From Dipteris shenzhenensis (taxonomy: Eukaryota > Polypodiophyta > Polypodiopsida > Gleicheniales): a stretch of 64,000 bases of DNA. Location of the stretch: assembly GCA_047967505.1 (NCBI GenBank), contig CM106539.1. The stretch is one strand, 5' to 3'. The notes below the pieces were generated by a model. That model was not told the origin of the DNA and made no database searches. It saw only the letters and a list, made by a program, of their open reading frames with translations. The translations under genes and the position numbers were made by a program. Shown here one piece after another: positions 12,461 through 23,069 of this stretch. Positions within the stretch are counted from its first letter, which is position 1, and each line of letters opens with the position of its first letter.

Positions 12461-12646
12461 ATGTGCTCTAAAATGTTATGTATCACGAGCGCAATGAACA
12501 CTAGCCTCTTACGTGGGCTGCAGTCTGGTAGGTTTGTCAAACAATCCGCAGCGCAGCGCACAACAGCAGCACAGTTTGTGGACGCGGATCTCCAAAAGTT
12601 TAACATCAGACCGTCCATACATATGGGTCTCGTCTCCCAAAGCTTA

Positions 12647-12724
12647 CATTAACAGCTTGCGAGCGCAAAGAAGGCAAAGCACTTACATTAACAGTTTGCG
12701 AGCGCAAAGAAGGTAAAGCATGAT
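12647..12724. repeat. 39-bp tandem duplication upstream of the MCTP gene
   Basis: Two copies of a unit beginning ACATTAACAG(C/T)TTGCGAGCG, differing at two or three positions. They sit about 0.7 kb upstream of the MCTP start codon, within plausible promoter distance, but no regulatory role can be read from the sequence. Confidence 0.85.
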
Positions 12725-12747
12725 AAACCGCAGATGATGATAGCACG

Positions 12748-13431
12748 ATGGGATCCTTCACGAGACGCGGAATTCAGTTACAAGCAGAAGAGCAACGGCT
12801 GGATCGCACGCTAGACAATTCGACTGTTTCCTTTAGTGCTCAAAAGTTTTACTTTGCCAAAGCATCTCTGCGAAAGTGCCCAAGCTACAGCAAAGGTGAA
12901 CTGATGTGCGGCCAGATTCCGACAGACATAGAGTGGGAATGCCAAAGCAGCCACCAAAAAGAAGGGATATTCGGACTTGATCAGCAAGCAAGCACAAAGT
13001 TCAAGACCTGGGTTTATAGAAAATCCATAAAACGAGATTGCGTCCTTATCGGTTCAGGTTTAGGATCATGTCGACGCTAAAGAAGATCGCGAGTCAGCAA
13101 TGGGCTAGCGTGTGAAATATAAGAATACTGAGACAGGTGACAATGTTCAGCACCCTTGCGTAGGTTTCAACTTTCAAGGATCTAGGTTGCGAGGCCGTGC
13201 TAGTTCTCATACATCGTCTTGGCTTGTCCTGTCCTTTCTTTGGGGGAGGCGTTGGCCAGAGGCAAGAGAGAAAGAGAGGGGGGTTTGAAGTAAATTTGCC
13301 GGCCCAGTACTGCGATCACGACTTGGGGAATAAACAGGCAATTGAAGAAATGCCGTCGCGCAAGAGCTCTCGCTTCGACTGAAGATCTGTGGACGTAGAG
13401 AATTAGAAGAGAGCCCTTAAACAAGGGCGCC
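12748..13431 (+). promoter_or_regulatory. Upstream region / probable 5' UTR of the MCTP gene
   Basis: This is the segment directly upstream of the MCTP start. It contains a 110-codon frame (12748-13080) with no recognised similarity, treated here as non-coding. An in-frame TAG at 13396-13398 lies 12 codons before the MCTP ATG and closes that frame upstream. No convincing TATA box was found; ATATAAG near 13117 is a weak candidate. Confidence 0.35.
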
Positions 13432-16400
13432 ATGACAACCAAGAAGCTCATCGTAGAGGTCATCGGCGCTAAAAATCTTATGCCAAAGGATGGCCAAGGC
13501 TCCGCTAGCCCTTATGTCCAAGTAGATTTTGATGGGATACGAAAGAGGACGAGAATAATAGTCCAAGATCTGAACCCCGTTTGGAACGAAAGGCTAGAGT
13601 TTCCCGTGAGTGATCCGCGAGACATGGTAGGCCGAGATGAAGACCTAGAGGCGAACGTATACACCGACTCGAAGAGGATCGTAGGGCGTCGTAGCAATTT
13701 TCTGGGAAGAGTAAAGCTGTGCGGGGGCATCTTCGTGAAGCAAGGGGAGGAAGCTCTCATGTTTTACCCGCTGGAGAAGAGAGGACTCTTCTCTCTTGTG
13801 AAAGGGGAGCTGGGTTTGAAGATATACTACGTTGAGGAACCAGCTCCACAGGCCCCCGAGAATCCCAAGGCCGTGGAGGAGAAGAAAGCCGCAGCTCCAG
13901 TCGAAGAGAAGGCAGCTGCACCGGCAGCTGCAGTTGCTCCACCTGTAGCTCCATCGGGCGACCAAGAAGCAAAGCCAGCCGAAGCTCCAGCTCCTGATCA
14001 AGCTCCGGCTCAAGCTGAATCATCGCCACCAGCCAAGGAGGAAAATGCTGCTGCTGCTGACCCTCCTCCACCTCCACCTCCACCTCCAGCTGAAGCCGCT
14101 CCAGCTGAGACGCCTGCAGCGTCCCCAGAAGGGGCACCAGCAGAAACTGGCGCTTCGCCTCCTCCTCCAGCTGCAGAAGCTTCACCTGCACCTCCACCAC
14201 CGGCAGCACCAGCAGATGCTCCGTCTCCGCCACCTGACACAACTCCGCCTTCTGCCCCAAGTCCTGAAGAACCCAAAGTGGAAGTATACGAAAGCATACC
14301 TCGAGGAGATGTGCACTTCGACATCAAGGCGTCCGTGGCCAGAGCAGCTGCAGCAACCGCATCCGAGCAGCGGCCGACTCATGCATCTCCTGCGCCTGCC
14401 AAGGAATCCGACTACACTCTGAAGGACACCAACCCAACCTTGGGTGCATACGGTGGAGAGAAGATGAGCAGTTACGATCTGGTGGAAAAGATGCAATATC
14501 TATTTGTCAGGGTGGTGAAAGCGCAGTCGCTGGCAGCCAAAGACATAACGGGGAGCTCGGACCCCTACGTCCGGTTGACGCTGGGCAACCGAGTAGCTCG
14601 AACGAGGACGGTGGCGAGCAACTTGAATCCGGAGTGGAACGAGGTGTTTGCATTCGGGAAAGACCGGGAGGTTCAAGCGGGGATGCTGGAGGTATCTCTG
14701 TGGGATGAAGACAAGGCGAAGGCGGACGATTTTCTGGGGGTGGTGTACTTCGATGTGGCGGAGGTACCGACGAGGGTGCCACCGGACAGTCCGCTGGCAG
14801 CGGAGTGGTACAGGCTGGAGGGGAAGAGGGGGGAGGTGGGGAAGGTAAAGGGGGAGGTGATGGTGGCGGTGTGGGCAGGGACACAAGCGGACGAAGCGTT
14901 TGTGGAAGCATGGCAATCAGATGGGAGGGGAGGGATGACGACGAGGAGCAAGGTGTATATGTCGCCGAAGCTATGGTATGTGAGGGTGAATGTGATAGAG
15001 GCACAGGATGTGGAAGGGAAGGGGGGGAGGGTACCGGAGGTGAGCGTGAAGATACAACTGGGGATGCAGACGGTGAGAAGCAGGGTGGCGAAGAGGAAGA
15101 GTGTGAGCCCGTTTTGGAACGAAGACCTTTTGCTTGTGGCTGCTGAGCCCCTCGATCAGCCGCTCCTCCTCTCCCTCGAAGACCATCACCCTGATAACAA
15201 CAAGCTTGAGGTCCTTGGCTTCGCCCACATCCCCCTCCACAATAACTCCATCGAACGCCGCCTCGATGACCGCCAGGTTTGTCCCTTATCCCCTCCTCCC
15301 TCCTCCTCCTCCTCCTCTTCAGCTTCTTGTTCTCCTGGTTCCATTTCCAATATCACGTAAGCTTCATCCTACTATCTATTCTTATTCGCTCCACATGTCT
15401 CCTCTGCACCTTCATCCTTCTACAATCTGTCTCCTCTTCTTCTTCTTCTTCCGATCATTGCAATATTTCCAATACCGCGTCGGCTTCATCCTAGAATTCT
15501 TGCTTCTCTTCTTCTTCTTCTTCTTCTTCTTCTTCTTCTTCTTCTTGTTTTTGCTCTCGTTTTTGCTTCATTTCCAATATCACCTAGGCGGCGGCTTCTT
15601 CTTCTTCTTCTTGTTTTTGCTCTCGTTTTTGCTTCTTCGTCTTCATATCATTGCATTTCCAATATCACGTAGGCGGCGGCTTCTTCTTCTTCTTCTTCGC
15701 CCACATTCCCTTCCACATCAACTCTTTCGAACGCCGCCTCGACGACCGCAAGGTGTATTATACACATCTTAACTCCTCCTCATTGCTTCTCCTGCTCTTC
15801 TTCTTCCATTTCCAATCGACTCACGTAGGCTTCTTGCTCCCTCTTCCTCTTCTTCTTCTTCTTAACTCCTCCTCCGTACTCCTCCTGTTCGACTTCTTAG
15901 CCCCTCCTCGTCTAGTCCTTCGTCTTCTTCCAATATCACGTAAGCTTCATCCTACTATTCTTAGCGCGAGTACTCAGATTGTCATAACGGTCGACGGAAC
16001 GTGACCTTAATTTTAGAGAAATAGTATATGCCAAGCATGCGGTGAGAAAGGAGACGGAGAGAAAGAGAGGGACAAGGGTGTAGGTGAAATCACAATGGAA
16101 ATAGGAGCACAAAATTTCTAATTAACAAATTAACAAATTGAATAAGTTTCTAAAAGTAGCGTGTCATGGTAAGTTAATCTGAATTTGAATGCTTGCAGGT
16201 CGCATCCAAGTGGTTTAACCTTGAACGCAGCCCCGATGAGTCCACTTTCCACGGCCGCATCCACCTACGACTTTGCTTGGATGGCGGTTACCATGTCATG
16301 GAGGAGGCTGCCCATCTTTCTAGTGATCTTCGTCCCACTGCCAAACAACTTTGGAAGCCGCCTGTCGGTTTGTTGGAGGTGGGCATCCTCGGCGCACAGG

Positions 16401-17611
16401 ACCTGCTTCCTATGAAGACTCGTGATGGTCGTGGTGCCACAGATGCCTATTGTGTGGCCAAGTATGGCCCTAAATGGGTACGCACACGCACCATCGTCGA
16501 TAGTCTTGCACCACGTTGGAACGAGCAATACACATGGGAGGTGTATGACCCATGCACAGTCCTCACACTTTGTGTGTTTGATAATGCCGACTTAGACCAA
16601 CAAGAGGGAGTGGCATCCTCCAAAAAGCATGCACGCATAGGGAAGGTGCGCATACGGGTGTCTACCCTAGAGGCTGATAGGGTATACACGATTTCATACC
16701 CCTTGCTTGTGCTACAACCACCGGGAGGGCTAAAGAAGACAGGCAACATAGAAGTTGCAGTAAGGTTCTCTTGTCCGTCACTCCTCAATGTGATGCACAC
16801 ATACACAACCCCCTTACTACCACGCATGCACTATCTCTACCCACTAGCCATGCAACAACAAGACCACTTGCGCAATGCAGCAATGAGGATTGTAGCACTT
16901 CGCCTCTCTCGCTCTGAGCCCCCCCTTCGCCCTGAGGTCGTCCAATACATCCTTGACTCAGATTCATGCCTATGGAGCATGCGTCGTAGTAAGGCGAATT
17001 GGTTTCGGATTGCCACCTTTCTTGCAGGATTTCAAGCTCTCTCTCGATGGATGCATGATATTCGGCAATGGCGCAACCCTCTCACCACCATCCTTGTACA
17101 CCTCCTCTTCCTCATCCTTCTTTGCTATCCTGAGCTCATCCTTCCCACTGTCTTCTTCTACATGTGTCTTATTGGCATGTGGCAGTATCGAGTTCGCCCT
17201 CGATCTCCCCCACATATGGACCCGCGTCTCTCCCAGGCTGAGCTCGTGGATCGTGATGAGCTAGATGAGGAATTCGACTCGGTGCCCACCTCCAAATCGC
17301 CCGAAATTGTCATTATGCGTTATGAGAGGCTCCGTGGGCTTGCAAGACGGATTCAAATGGTAATGGGGGATTTTGCTACCCAAGGAGAGCGAGTGCAAGG
17401 TTTGCTTACATGGCGTGACCCTCGCGCCACCTTGGTTTTCATCATTTTTTGTTTCTTCTCCGCTGTAGTACTATATGTTGCACCTTTTCGTCTTGCAGCA
17501 TTCTTATTAGGGGTTTATTTTCTTAGGCATCCTAGATTGAGAAGTCCTATGCCATCAACCTTACTCAATTTCTTCAGAAGGCTGCCAGCTCAATCTGATC
17601 GTATACTATAA
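13432..17611 (+). CDS. QKY: Multiple C2 domain and transmembrane region protein, QUIRKY-like (exons 13432-15276 and 16199-17611)
   Basis: The two exons join in phase 0 (Q615 / V616) and give a predicted 1085 aa, close to the usual length of four-C2 QUIRKY/MCTP15-type proteins. Residues 1-132 are a C2 domain (VEVIGAKNLMPKDG, LNPVWNE). Residues 133-282 are a Pro/Ala/Glu-rich linker. C2 number two starts near 349 (AAKDITGSSDPYVRL, LNPEWNE) and keeps its calcium-type Asp residues. C2 number three (from about 512) crosses the splice junction and has Arg-Val-Pro-Glu where Asp is usual. C2 number four starts near 672. The C-terminal PRT_C region has hydrophobic segments near 911-940 and 1026-1062 and ends LLNFFRRLPAQSDRIL, typical of the family. 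Known relatives anchor in the ER, tether it to the plasma membrane at plasmodesmata and move signals between cells. The start is supported by purine at -3 and an upstream in-frame stop. Confidence 0.93.
15277..16198 (+). other. MCTP intron (922 bp) with repeats and a duplicated exon end
   Basis: The donor is CAG|GTTTGT at 15277 and the acceptor is TTGCAG|GTCGCA before 16199. Both fit the plant consensus and restore the protein ...ERRLDDRQ-VASKWFNLER. Without splicing the frame stops at 15358-15360, so the longer unspliced frame is rejected. The intron is pyrimidine-rich with (TTC)n tracts at about 15506-15545 and 15596-15612. It holds about six spaced copies of a phrase like TTTCCAATATCACGTA (near 15343, 15465, 15573, 15656, 15807, 15930). 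A 57-bp near copy of the end of exon 1 lies at 15696-15752. Confidence 0.88.
15696..15752 (+). repeat. Intronic copy of the 3' end of exon 1 with its own splice donor
   Basis: This 57-bp segment aligns without gaps to 15220-15276 with about eight differences. It would encode FAHIPFHINSFERRLDDRK against FAHIPLHNNSIERRLDDRQ in the exon, and it ends in a donor-like AAG|GTGTAT at 15753 in the same phase. The segment upstream is a (TTC)n tract after CACGTAG|GCGG, which could act as an acceptor. Confidence 0.85.
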
Positions 17612-17844
17612 ATGGATAGACACTAGCTGGAATGTACATGTTTGTCCCCTAAAGCACCACGTCTCCTGTATGTGCTTCACATTGGCTAGGTGTAGCTAAA
17701 GCTTGGGCTTATACAATAATTGTGTATGCTCCATATTATGGTTTAGGGGACTTAACCCCCAACCATTCATGTTATGTTTTTGAAATTTCATATATAATAT
17801 AGTGGTACATAGTTACCTAATTGCTTTCTATCGCACTGGTTTTT

Positions 17845-17850
17845 AATAAA
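17845..17850 (+). terminator. Candidate polyadenylation signal of the MCTP gene
   Basis: AATAAA lies 234 bases after the MCTP stop codon in AT-rich DNA containing several TGTA/TTGT-type motifs. Plant signals are weak and this is only a candidate. Confidence 0.35.
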
Positions 17851-17952
17851 TTAAAGAATCGGCACAATGGAATTTATATGGTGTTCCCCTTCCCCCAAGG
17901 AAATAAATGTGCACAATTCAATGTTAGTTCATCCATTGCAAGACTTTTTCAC

Positions 17953-18542
17953 ATGAAAGAGAAGGAAAGGGGAAAAGAAAAAGGAAAAGGAAAGAGAAGG
18001 AAAGCAATGGGAAAGGGAAGGAAAGGAGAAGAGAGGGGAAGAGTAGAGGAAAGAGGGAAAGAGAGGAGAAGAGAGGGAAAGAGTAGAGGAAAGAGAAAAA
18101 CATAGAGGAAAGAATAGAGGACAAAGAAGAGGGAAGAGGAAGAGTGAAGAAAAAGAGTAGGAAAGAAGAAGAGGGAAAGAGTAGAGAAAAGAGGAAAAGA
18201 GAGGGAAAGAGTAGAGGCAAAGACGGAAAGAGAAGAAAGAAGAGGGAAAGGTGAATCACATGAAAGAGAGGGGAAGGGTAGAGGAAAGAAGAAAGAAGAG
18301 GGAAACAGTGGAAGAAAGAAGAAGGAAAGAAGTAGAGGAAAGAAGAGGGAAAGAGAAGAAAGAAGAGCAAAAAGAAGAGGGAAAAATAAAAGAAAAAGAG
18401 GAAGATGAAGTGGAAAAGAATAGAGGAAAAGAGGGAAAGAGGAAGAGGGGAAGAGTAGAGGGAGAGAGGAAAAGAGTAGAGGAAAGAGGGAAAGAGATAT
18501 GGAAAGAGAAGAGGGAAATGGAAGGGGAAAGAACAAAGAAAG
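17953..18542. repeat. Polypurine tract of about 590 bp, two related blocks
   Basis: The plus strand is almost entirely A and G (GAAAGAGAGGGGAAGAGTAGAG-like phrases). It is interrupted near 18247-18262 by GGTGAATCACATGAAAGAG, which resembles the left edge (CACATGAAAGAG at about 17951), so the tract seems to be two tandem blocks of about 300 bp. Long minus-strand Phe/Ser/Leu-rich frames here are composition artefacts. Confidence 0.9.
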
Positions 18543-18569
18543 ATTCCTATCCATCTCATTTTCCAATGC

Positions 18570-20930
18570 TTAAAACATTGCTAGTGGCCAATAAAAAAAG
18601 TAACATCAACTAATAAGAGAAGAAGAAAATATCTTGTTAGCTAGATAAAGTAGTATCGATCGTCTACACCCTGCAAAAAACAAACAAAAACATGAACACT
18701 TCTTAGTTGTATAGGGGTAGAGGGTGGATTAGGGTTTGAAAGGGCTACCTACAAAAGAAAAAAAGATAATTTTTCACAAGAACCATAAGAGAAGAAATAA
18801 AAGAAGAGCAAAGCAACATAAAGCAGTGAAAGGAGAGACAAGAAAGCAAGATGTATTCAGTACTTGTTGCAAAAAATCTCATTTTCATGAAAGAAAGAGA
18901 AATCTTGTTTCCAAAAAATCTCGTTTTTTTCATGAATGCATGCATAAAACTTGAAGGAAACATGATATAGGTCTTCGCTTGAAGGAAACAATTAGAATAC
19001 ATGCCTAAACTTGATGCAAAATTTGATGTGAGCTCCATATTATCCTCAAACACATACGAGATTATGGGGAGATTTTGCAAAATAAAATTTAAATTCTTAA
19101 TGGTCTTTCAAACATGAGTCGATCGTCCTCAACTAAATGATTATATGCATATTGCCAAACTAGCATTATTTACAAGCTTGAATCCATTATATTAGATGAG
19201 GAGGGGGGACAGAGGACTCATTACACTTGCACTTGACTTGGGCATGCAATCAGGGAGATTTAGGCAAGATTCAAGAAGTGATGGAGAGATGCATATATCA
19301 CACTAGTTGATGTCCAAGATGAGGGTATGGATGACATGATGGATGTGATTTTTAGAAGCATGACATCACATGTGTACATGATGTCTGCATTCGAGAATAT
19401 CATGCGAGAGTTTCAATCTACACCTTGTATGGTCCTTCTCAGATGTCCAAGCTATAGGCTTGCCTTTCGATCCTAAATTTGCAAGTGACATATGATTTCT
19501 CAGACACTAGTTTCTTGGCTTTATTTTAGCAACTATTCAAATTGGGTTCTTAATGTTTCTTGCATATATGAATTGCAATAGGTTTCTCCAAAATATTTTC
19601 CTTGCACCAAATACCATGCTTGCATCAAGAGATGGACAAAAAAAGACGCGTAACAAATGTGGGAATGGATTATAACACTATCAATTCTATACTCTTTCAT
19701 CATGAGCATGAGAAGAAGGTGAGTTGTCCAATGTGTCATGCACTTTGTTATAGACAATACTTGTAGGGTGAAAAAATCCTAGTAAAGGTCTTGAGACAGT
19801 TACATGCAAAAATACAACATATGGTCAGATGCAAGTCCATACTAGAGTTGATGACATGGCATGCTACAAATCACTCCACTGATGATATTTTGAGGATTCC
19901 TCTAGATTGTTCTACGTGGAAGCACATAGATAACATGTGACCAAACCTTGAAAAGGAGTCTCTTAACTTATGCCTTGGGCTCACAATAGATGGTATGAAT
20001 CCTTTTTGGTTATGCTCAACGGCTTGTTCAACATGGCTTGCAGTTTTGTTGAATTACAACATCCCACCATGGCTGACAATAAAGAAGGGACATCTTATTC
20101 TTGCACTCCTTGTGCAAGAGAAGTACAAAGAAAAGGATATGAGCTTACCCATGGTAACACTCATTTCATTAATTTTAGAGTCTGCAATGTCCAAATTAAT
20201 CTTCATAAGTACTTTTGGACAAAAAGTTCATTAAAAAAACAGTATTGAAAAATATATAATCAAAAGAGTAAGCCAATTTTGAGAGTTTTTTAAAGCAAAT
20301 ATAATTAAAATGATGAAATTTAACATAACATCTTTACATAGACCGGTGCCTGGTCCAAAGTCATTTCTATACTTAAATTTCTATTCAAAAATTCAACTCA
20401 ATGAAAATATCCTTCCCAAACCAAAAGTTTACTTTTTGGCACTATCCTTTTGGAATAAAAAGTTATTTACTTACACTATCATATTGTACTAATAACGCAA
20501 AAACTAAGAAACATAATTCTCACCTTACTCTATATTGTGAAAATCCTAGTATAATTTTTATTTTCAAGAATCCTCATTCAAAAATTTAACGTTTCCTTAA
20601 CTTGTTAATACTTTAAATAAACAAAAATAGTTTAAATCCATGGAAAAACCACACACACATTGTGTGTGTGTGTGTGTAGTTAAGGTCCATGGATGAGATT
20701 AATTTACCATGAGAGTCCTCTAAAATCTCCAAGACTTAATAAAGGTGTTAATAAACACCTTTCAAAGTTTTGGAGCTCTAATCTGCAAGACCTAAAAATG
20801 GTGCCAATAATTACCTTTTAGAGTTTCAGAAAGTAATAGTGGTAAAATTTCAAAGGACTTTAGAATGGTGCCAATAAACACCTTGCAATAGTTACAAAGG
20901 TTTTTAAAAATGTGTTTGCAGTGAGTGAAG
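18570..20930. other. AT-rich intergenic DNA, no recognisable gene
   Basis: Frames of 60-110 codons on both strands show no family resemblance and have AT-driven composition. At about 20735-20885 the phrase GTGCCAATAA(T/A)(T/C)ACCTT and relatives recur three times at about 65-base spacing. A short (TG)n lies near 20661-20677. Confidence 0.4.
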
Positions 20931-20944
20931 TAGATACCTTCAAA

Positions 20945-21077
20945 TGACGCATGTTGATGGAGGGGGAAGAGAGGGAAAGAGTGAAAATGAAGGGGAAGGA
21001 GGAGAGAGATGGGGAAAGACAAGGAAAGGGAGGGGGAAGGAAAGAAGCGAAGGGGGAGAGGGAGGCGGGGGTGGGGG

Positions 21078-21125
<48 letters not shown>

Positions 21126-21294
21126 GGGGGGGGAGGGGATGGGGAGAGGGAAGGGGAGAGGGAGAGGAGTGGGAAGGGAGGGCGAGGCAGCACTAACATG
21201 ACCGCAGCAGCAAGAAAATTAAAAATAGAAGGGAGAGGGAGAGGGAGAAAGAGAGGGAGGGAAGGGGAGAGAGGGAGAGAGAGAGGGGGTGAGG

Positions 21295-21344
<50 letters not shown>

Positions 21345-21850
21345 AGGGAAAGGGGGAGGGGTCGAAGGGGGGCTCTCGCACTACCACGCTGCAGCAAGAA
21401 TTTTAGCACAAAAAAGGGGGAAGGGGGATCAGGGAGGAAAGGGGGAAGGAAGAGAGGGTTTTTTGAAAATGAAATTTAAAAAGTAGGAGAAGAGGGAAGG
21501 GTTGGGTGAGGGGGGGTCATGTTGTCATCGACAACACGAAAAAATTTCATTTCTTTTTTTGTGGCGCCTTGCACTCCCACGACAACACCATTAGGGTGGG
21601 GAGGGGTGGGGAAGGGTGGGAAAGGAAGGGAGGGAGAGAGCAGAGGAGAAGCGAAAGAGAGAGGGAGAGGGAGGGAAAGAGAGAGGGGAGATGGAGGGGA
21701 AGAGAGAGGGCGAGGAGGGAGGAGAATGGGAAGGGGGAGGGAGGAGAAAGGAGAGGGAGACGAAGAGAGCAAGGGAGCACAACACGACGGAGAGAGAGAG
21801 GGAGAGAGGAAGGGAGGGGAACGTGAAGGGATCAGGAGTAGATGGGAGGG
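20945..21850. repeat. Long polypurine / (GA)n region
   Basis: About 0.9 kb in which the plus strand is overwhelmingly G and A, including perfect (GA)n at 21298-21340 and G-rich blocks. Short non-purine islands occur at about 21183-21225, 21371-21412 and 21515-21600. The islands share phrases around ACCACGCTGCAGCAAGAA and GACCGCAGCAGCAAGAA. Overlapping Arg/Glu-rich frames are artefacts. Confidence 0.9.
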
Positions 21851-21904
21851 TGTGATTGAAAATGAGTTATGGGAGAGGTGAGAGTCAATATATAACCCTG
21901 AAAG

Positions 21905-22125
21905 AATTCAAACTCCCCCCCCCTCTCTCTTCTCTCTCTCTCTCCCCCCCACCCCACTTCCTCCCCCCTCCCTTTACCCCCTTCCTCCCCCTCTCCTCTC
22001 CCCTCTCGTCCCCCCCCCCCCTCGTTCCTCCTCTGCTCCCCTCCCCTTCCCTCCCTTTCTTTTCTCCTTCTCTCCTCTCCCTTCCCTTCCCTTCCTCCCC
22101 TCTCCTTGCTTTCCTTGCCAATGCG
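21905..22125. repeat. Polypyrimidine tract
   Basis: About 220 bp of nearly pure C/T on the plus strand, immediately after the long purine region. Composition is complementary to the purine tract, so the pair can in principle fold back or form triplex structures. Confidence 0.88.
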
Positions 22126-22269
22126 GCTGCACTTCCTTTTGTTCCCATCTCCTCCATTCTATTAATTTCCTTCTAGTCCCATCTCCTCCATTCCATGAAT
22201 TTTCTTTTTTCCCTATCCTCTCGCAACCATGGCTACTTTTTTAAATTTTATTTTTTATAAATAAAAGAA

Positions 22270-22425
22270 TTAACAAATCCTTGCATGGACAAGGATTATA
22301 GTCTATCTTCTTTTCCAATCCCTTTTGTAGATTATGTAAAAGGCATGGTCATAACACTTTGCAAATACCTTTATCATGCTTAAATCCTACATCCTAAGTT
22401 CTACACCATATACCCTAAACCCCAA
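22270..22425 (+). repeat. Left inverted arm of the composite element
   Basis: It pairs with 25945-26110 in inverted orientation, with perhaps a fifth to a quarter of positions differing by eye. Conserved anchors are TTGCATGGACA, GGCATGGTCAT and TCTACACCATATACCC. Confidence 0.7.
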
Positions 22426-23065
22426 TCTCTATAACTTAATCCCTATAGCCTAAGCCCTAATTCTTATACCCTAAACCCTAATCCTATAACCTAAACCTTA
22501 AAACCTACACCCTAAACCATATACCTTAAACCATAAACGCTATATTCTATATCCTAAACCCTAATCCCTATACTCTATACCCTAATCTCTATACCTTAAA
22601 TCCTAACCCCTAAATCTTAAAACCGAATCCCTATACCGTAAGCCCTAAACCCTATACCATACACCCTAAACCCTAATCCCTATATCCTGAACCCTAAACC
22701 ATATACACTAAATCCTAAATCCTATATGCTAAACCCTAAACCCTAAACCCTAATCCTTATAGCCTAAACCCTACACCCTAAACATATGCCATAAATCATA
22801 AACCCTATATCCTTTACCCTAGACCTTGATCCCTATAGCTTATACCCCATACCCTAAACCCTAATCCCTATACCCTATACCTTAAACTCTATATCTTAAA
22901 CCCTAGACCCTATACCCTAAATCCTAAAGCCTATATTCTAAATCCTAAACCTATAGCCTAAACCCTAAACCCTAATCCCTATATCCTAAACCTTATACCC
23001 TATACCATATACCCTAATCCCTAAACTCTAAACCCTATACCCTAAAGCCTAATCCCTAGACCTAA
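22380..23065. repeat. Degenerate telomere-like repeat tract
   Basis: About 690 bp of variants of the plant telomere heptamer (CCCTAAA): CCCTAAA, CCCTATA, CCCTAAT, CCTTAAA and similar, often in longer units such as CCCTAAACCCTAATCCCTATA. It is too degenerate and too interstitial to be a functional chromosome end. Confidence 0.9.
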
Positions 23066-23069
23066 TAGT

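Noticed and set aside
12748-13080. 110-codon frame upstream of the MCTP gene as a separate gene
   Set aside because: No family resemblance, and its position fits promoter or 5' UTR.
13512-15004. Several long antisense and shifted frames over the MCTP exon 1
   Set aside because: They are shadows of a GC-rich, repetitive coding exon and show no protein family features.
13432-15360. MCTP frame ending at 15360 (642 aa) taken as the whole protein
   Set aside because: The last 27 residues are Ser/Pro-rich intron translation. A donor at 15277 and acceptor before 16199 restore the family sequence and full length.
15134-16004. 212-codon and related Phe/Leu/Ser-rich frames in the MCTP intron
   Set aside because: They arise from TTC and CTC repeats and carry no domain.
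17924-18566. Frames of more than 200 codons on the minus strand over the purine tract
   Set aside because: Low-complexity Ser/Phe/Leu/Pro translation of a polypurine tract.
20792-21881. Arg/Glu/Gly-rich plus-strand and Ser/Leu/Pro-rich minus-strand frames
   Set aside because: They come from (GA)n and poly(G) tracts, not genes.
22380-23065. A true telomere or chromosome end
   Set aside because: The heptamers are highly degenerate, the tract is short, and complex sequence continues on both sides.
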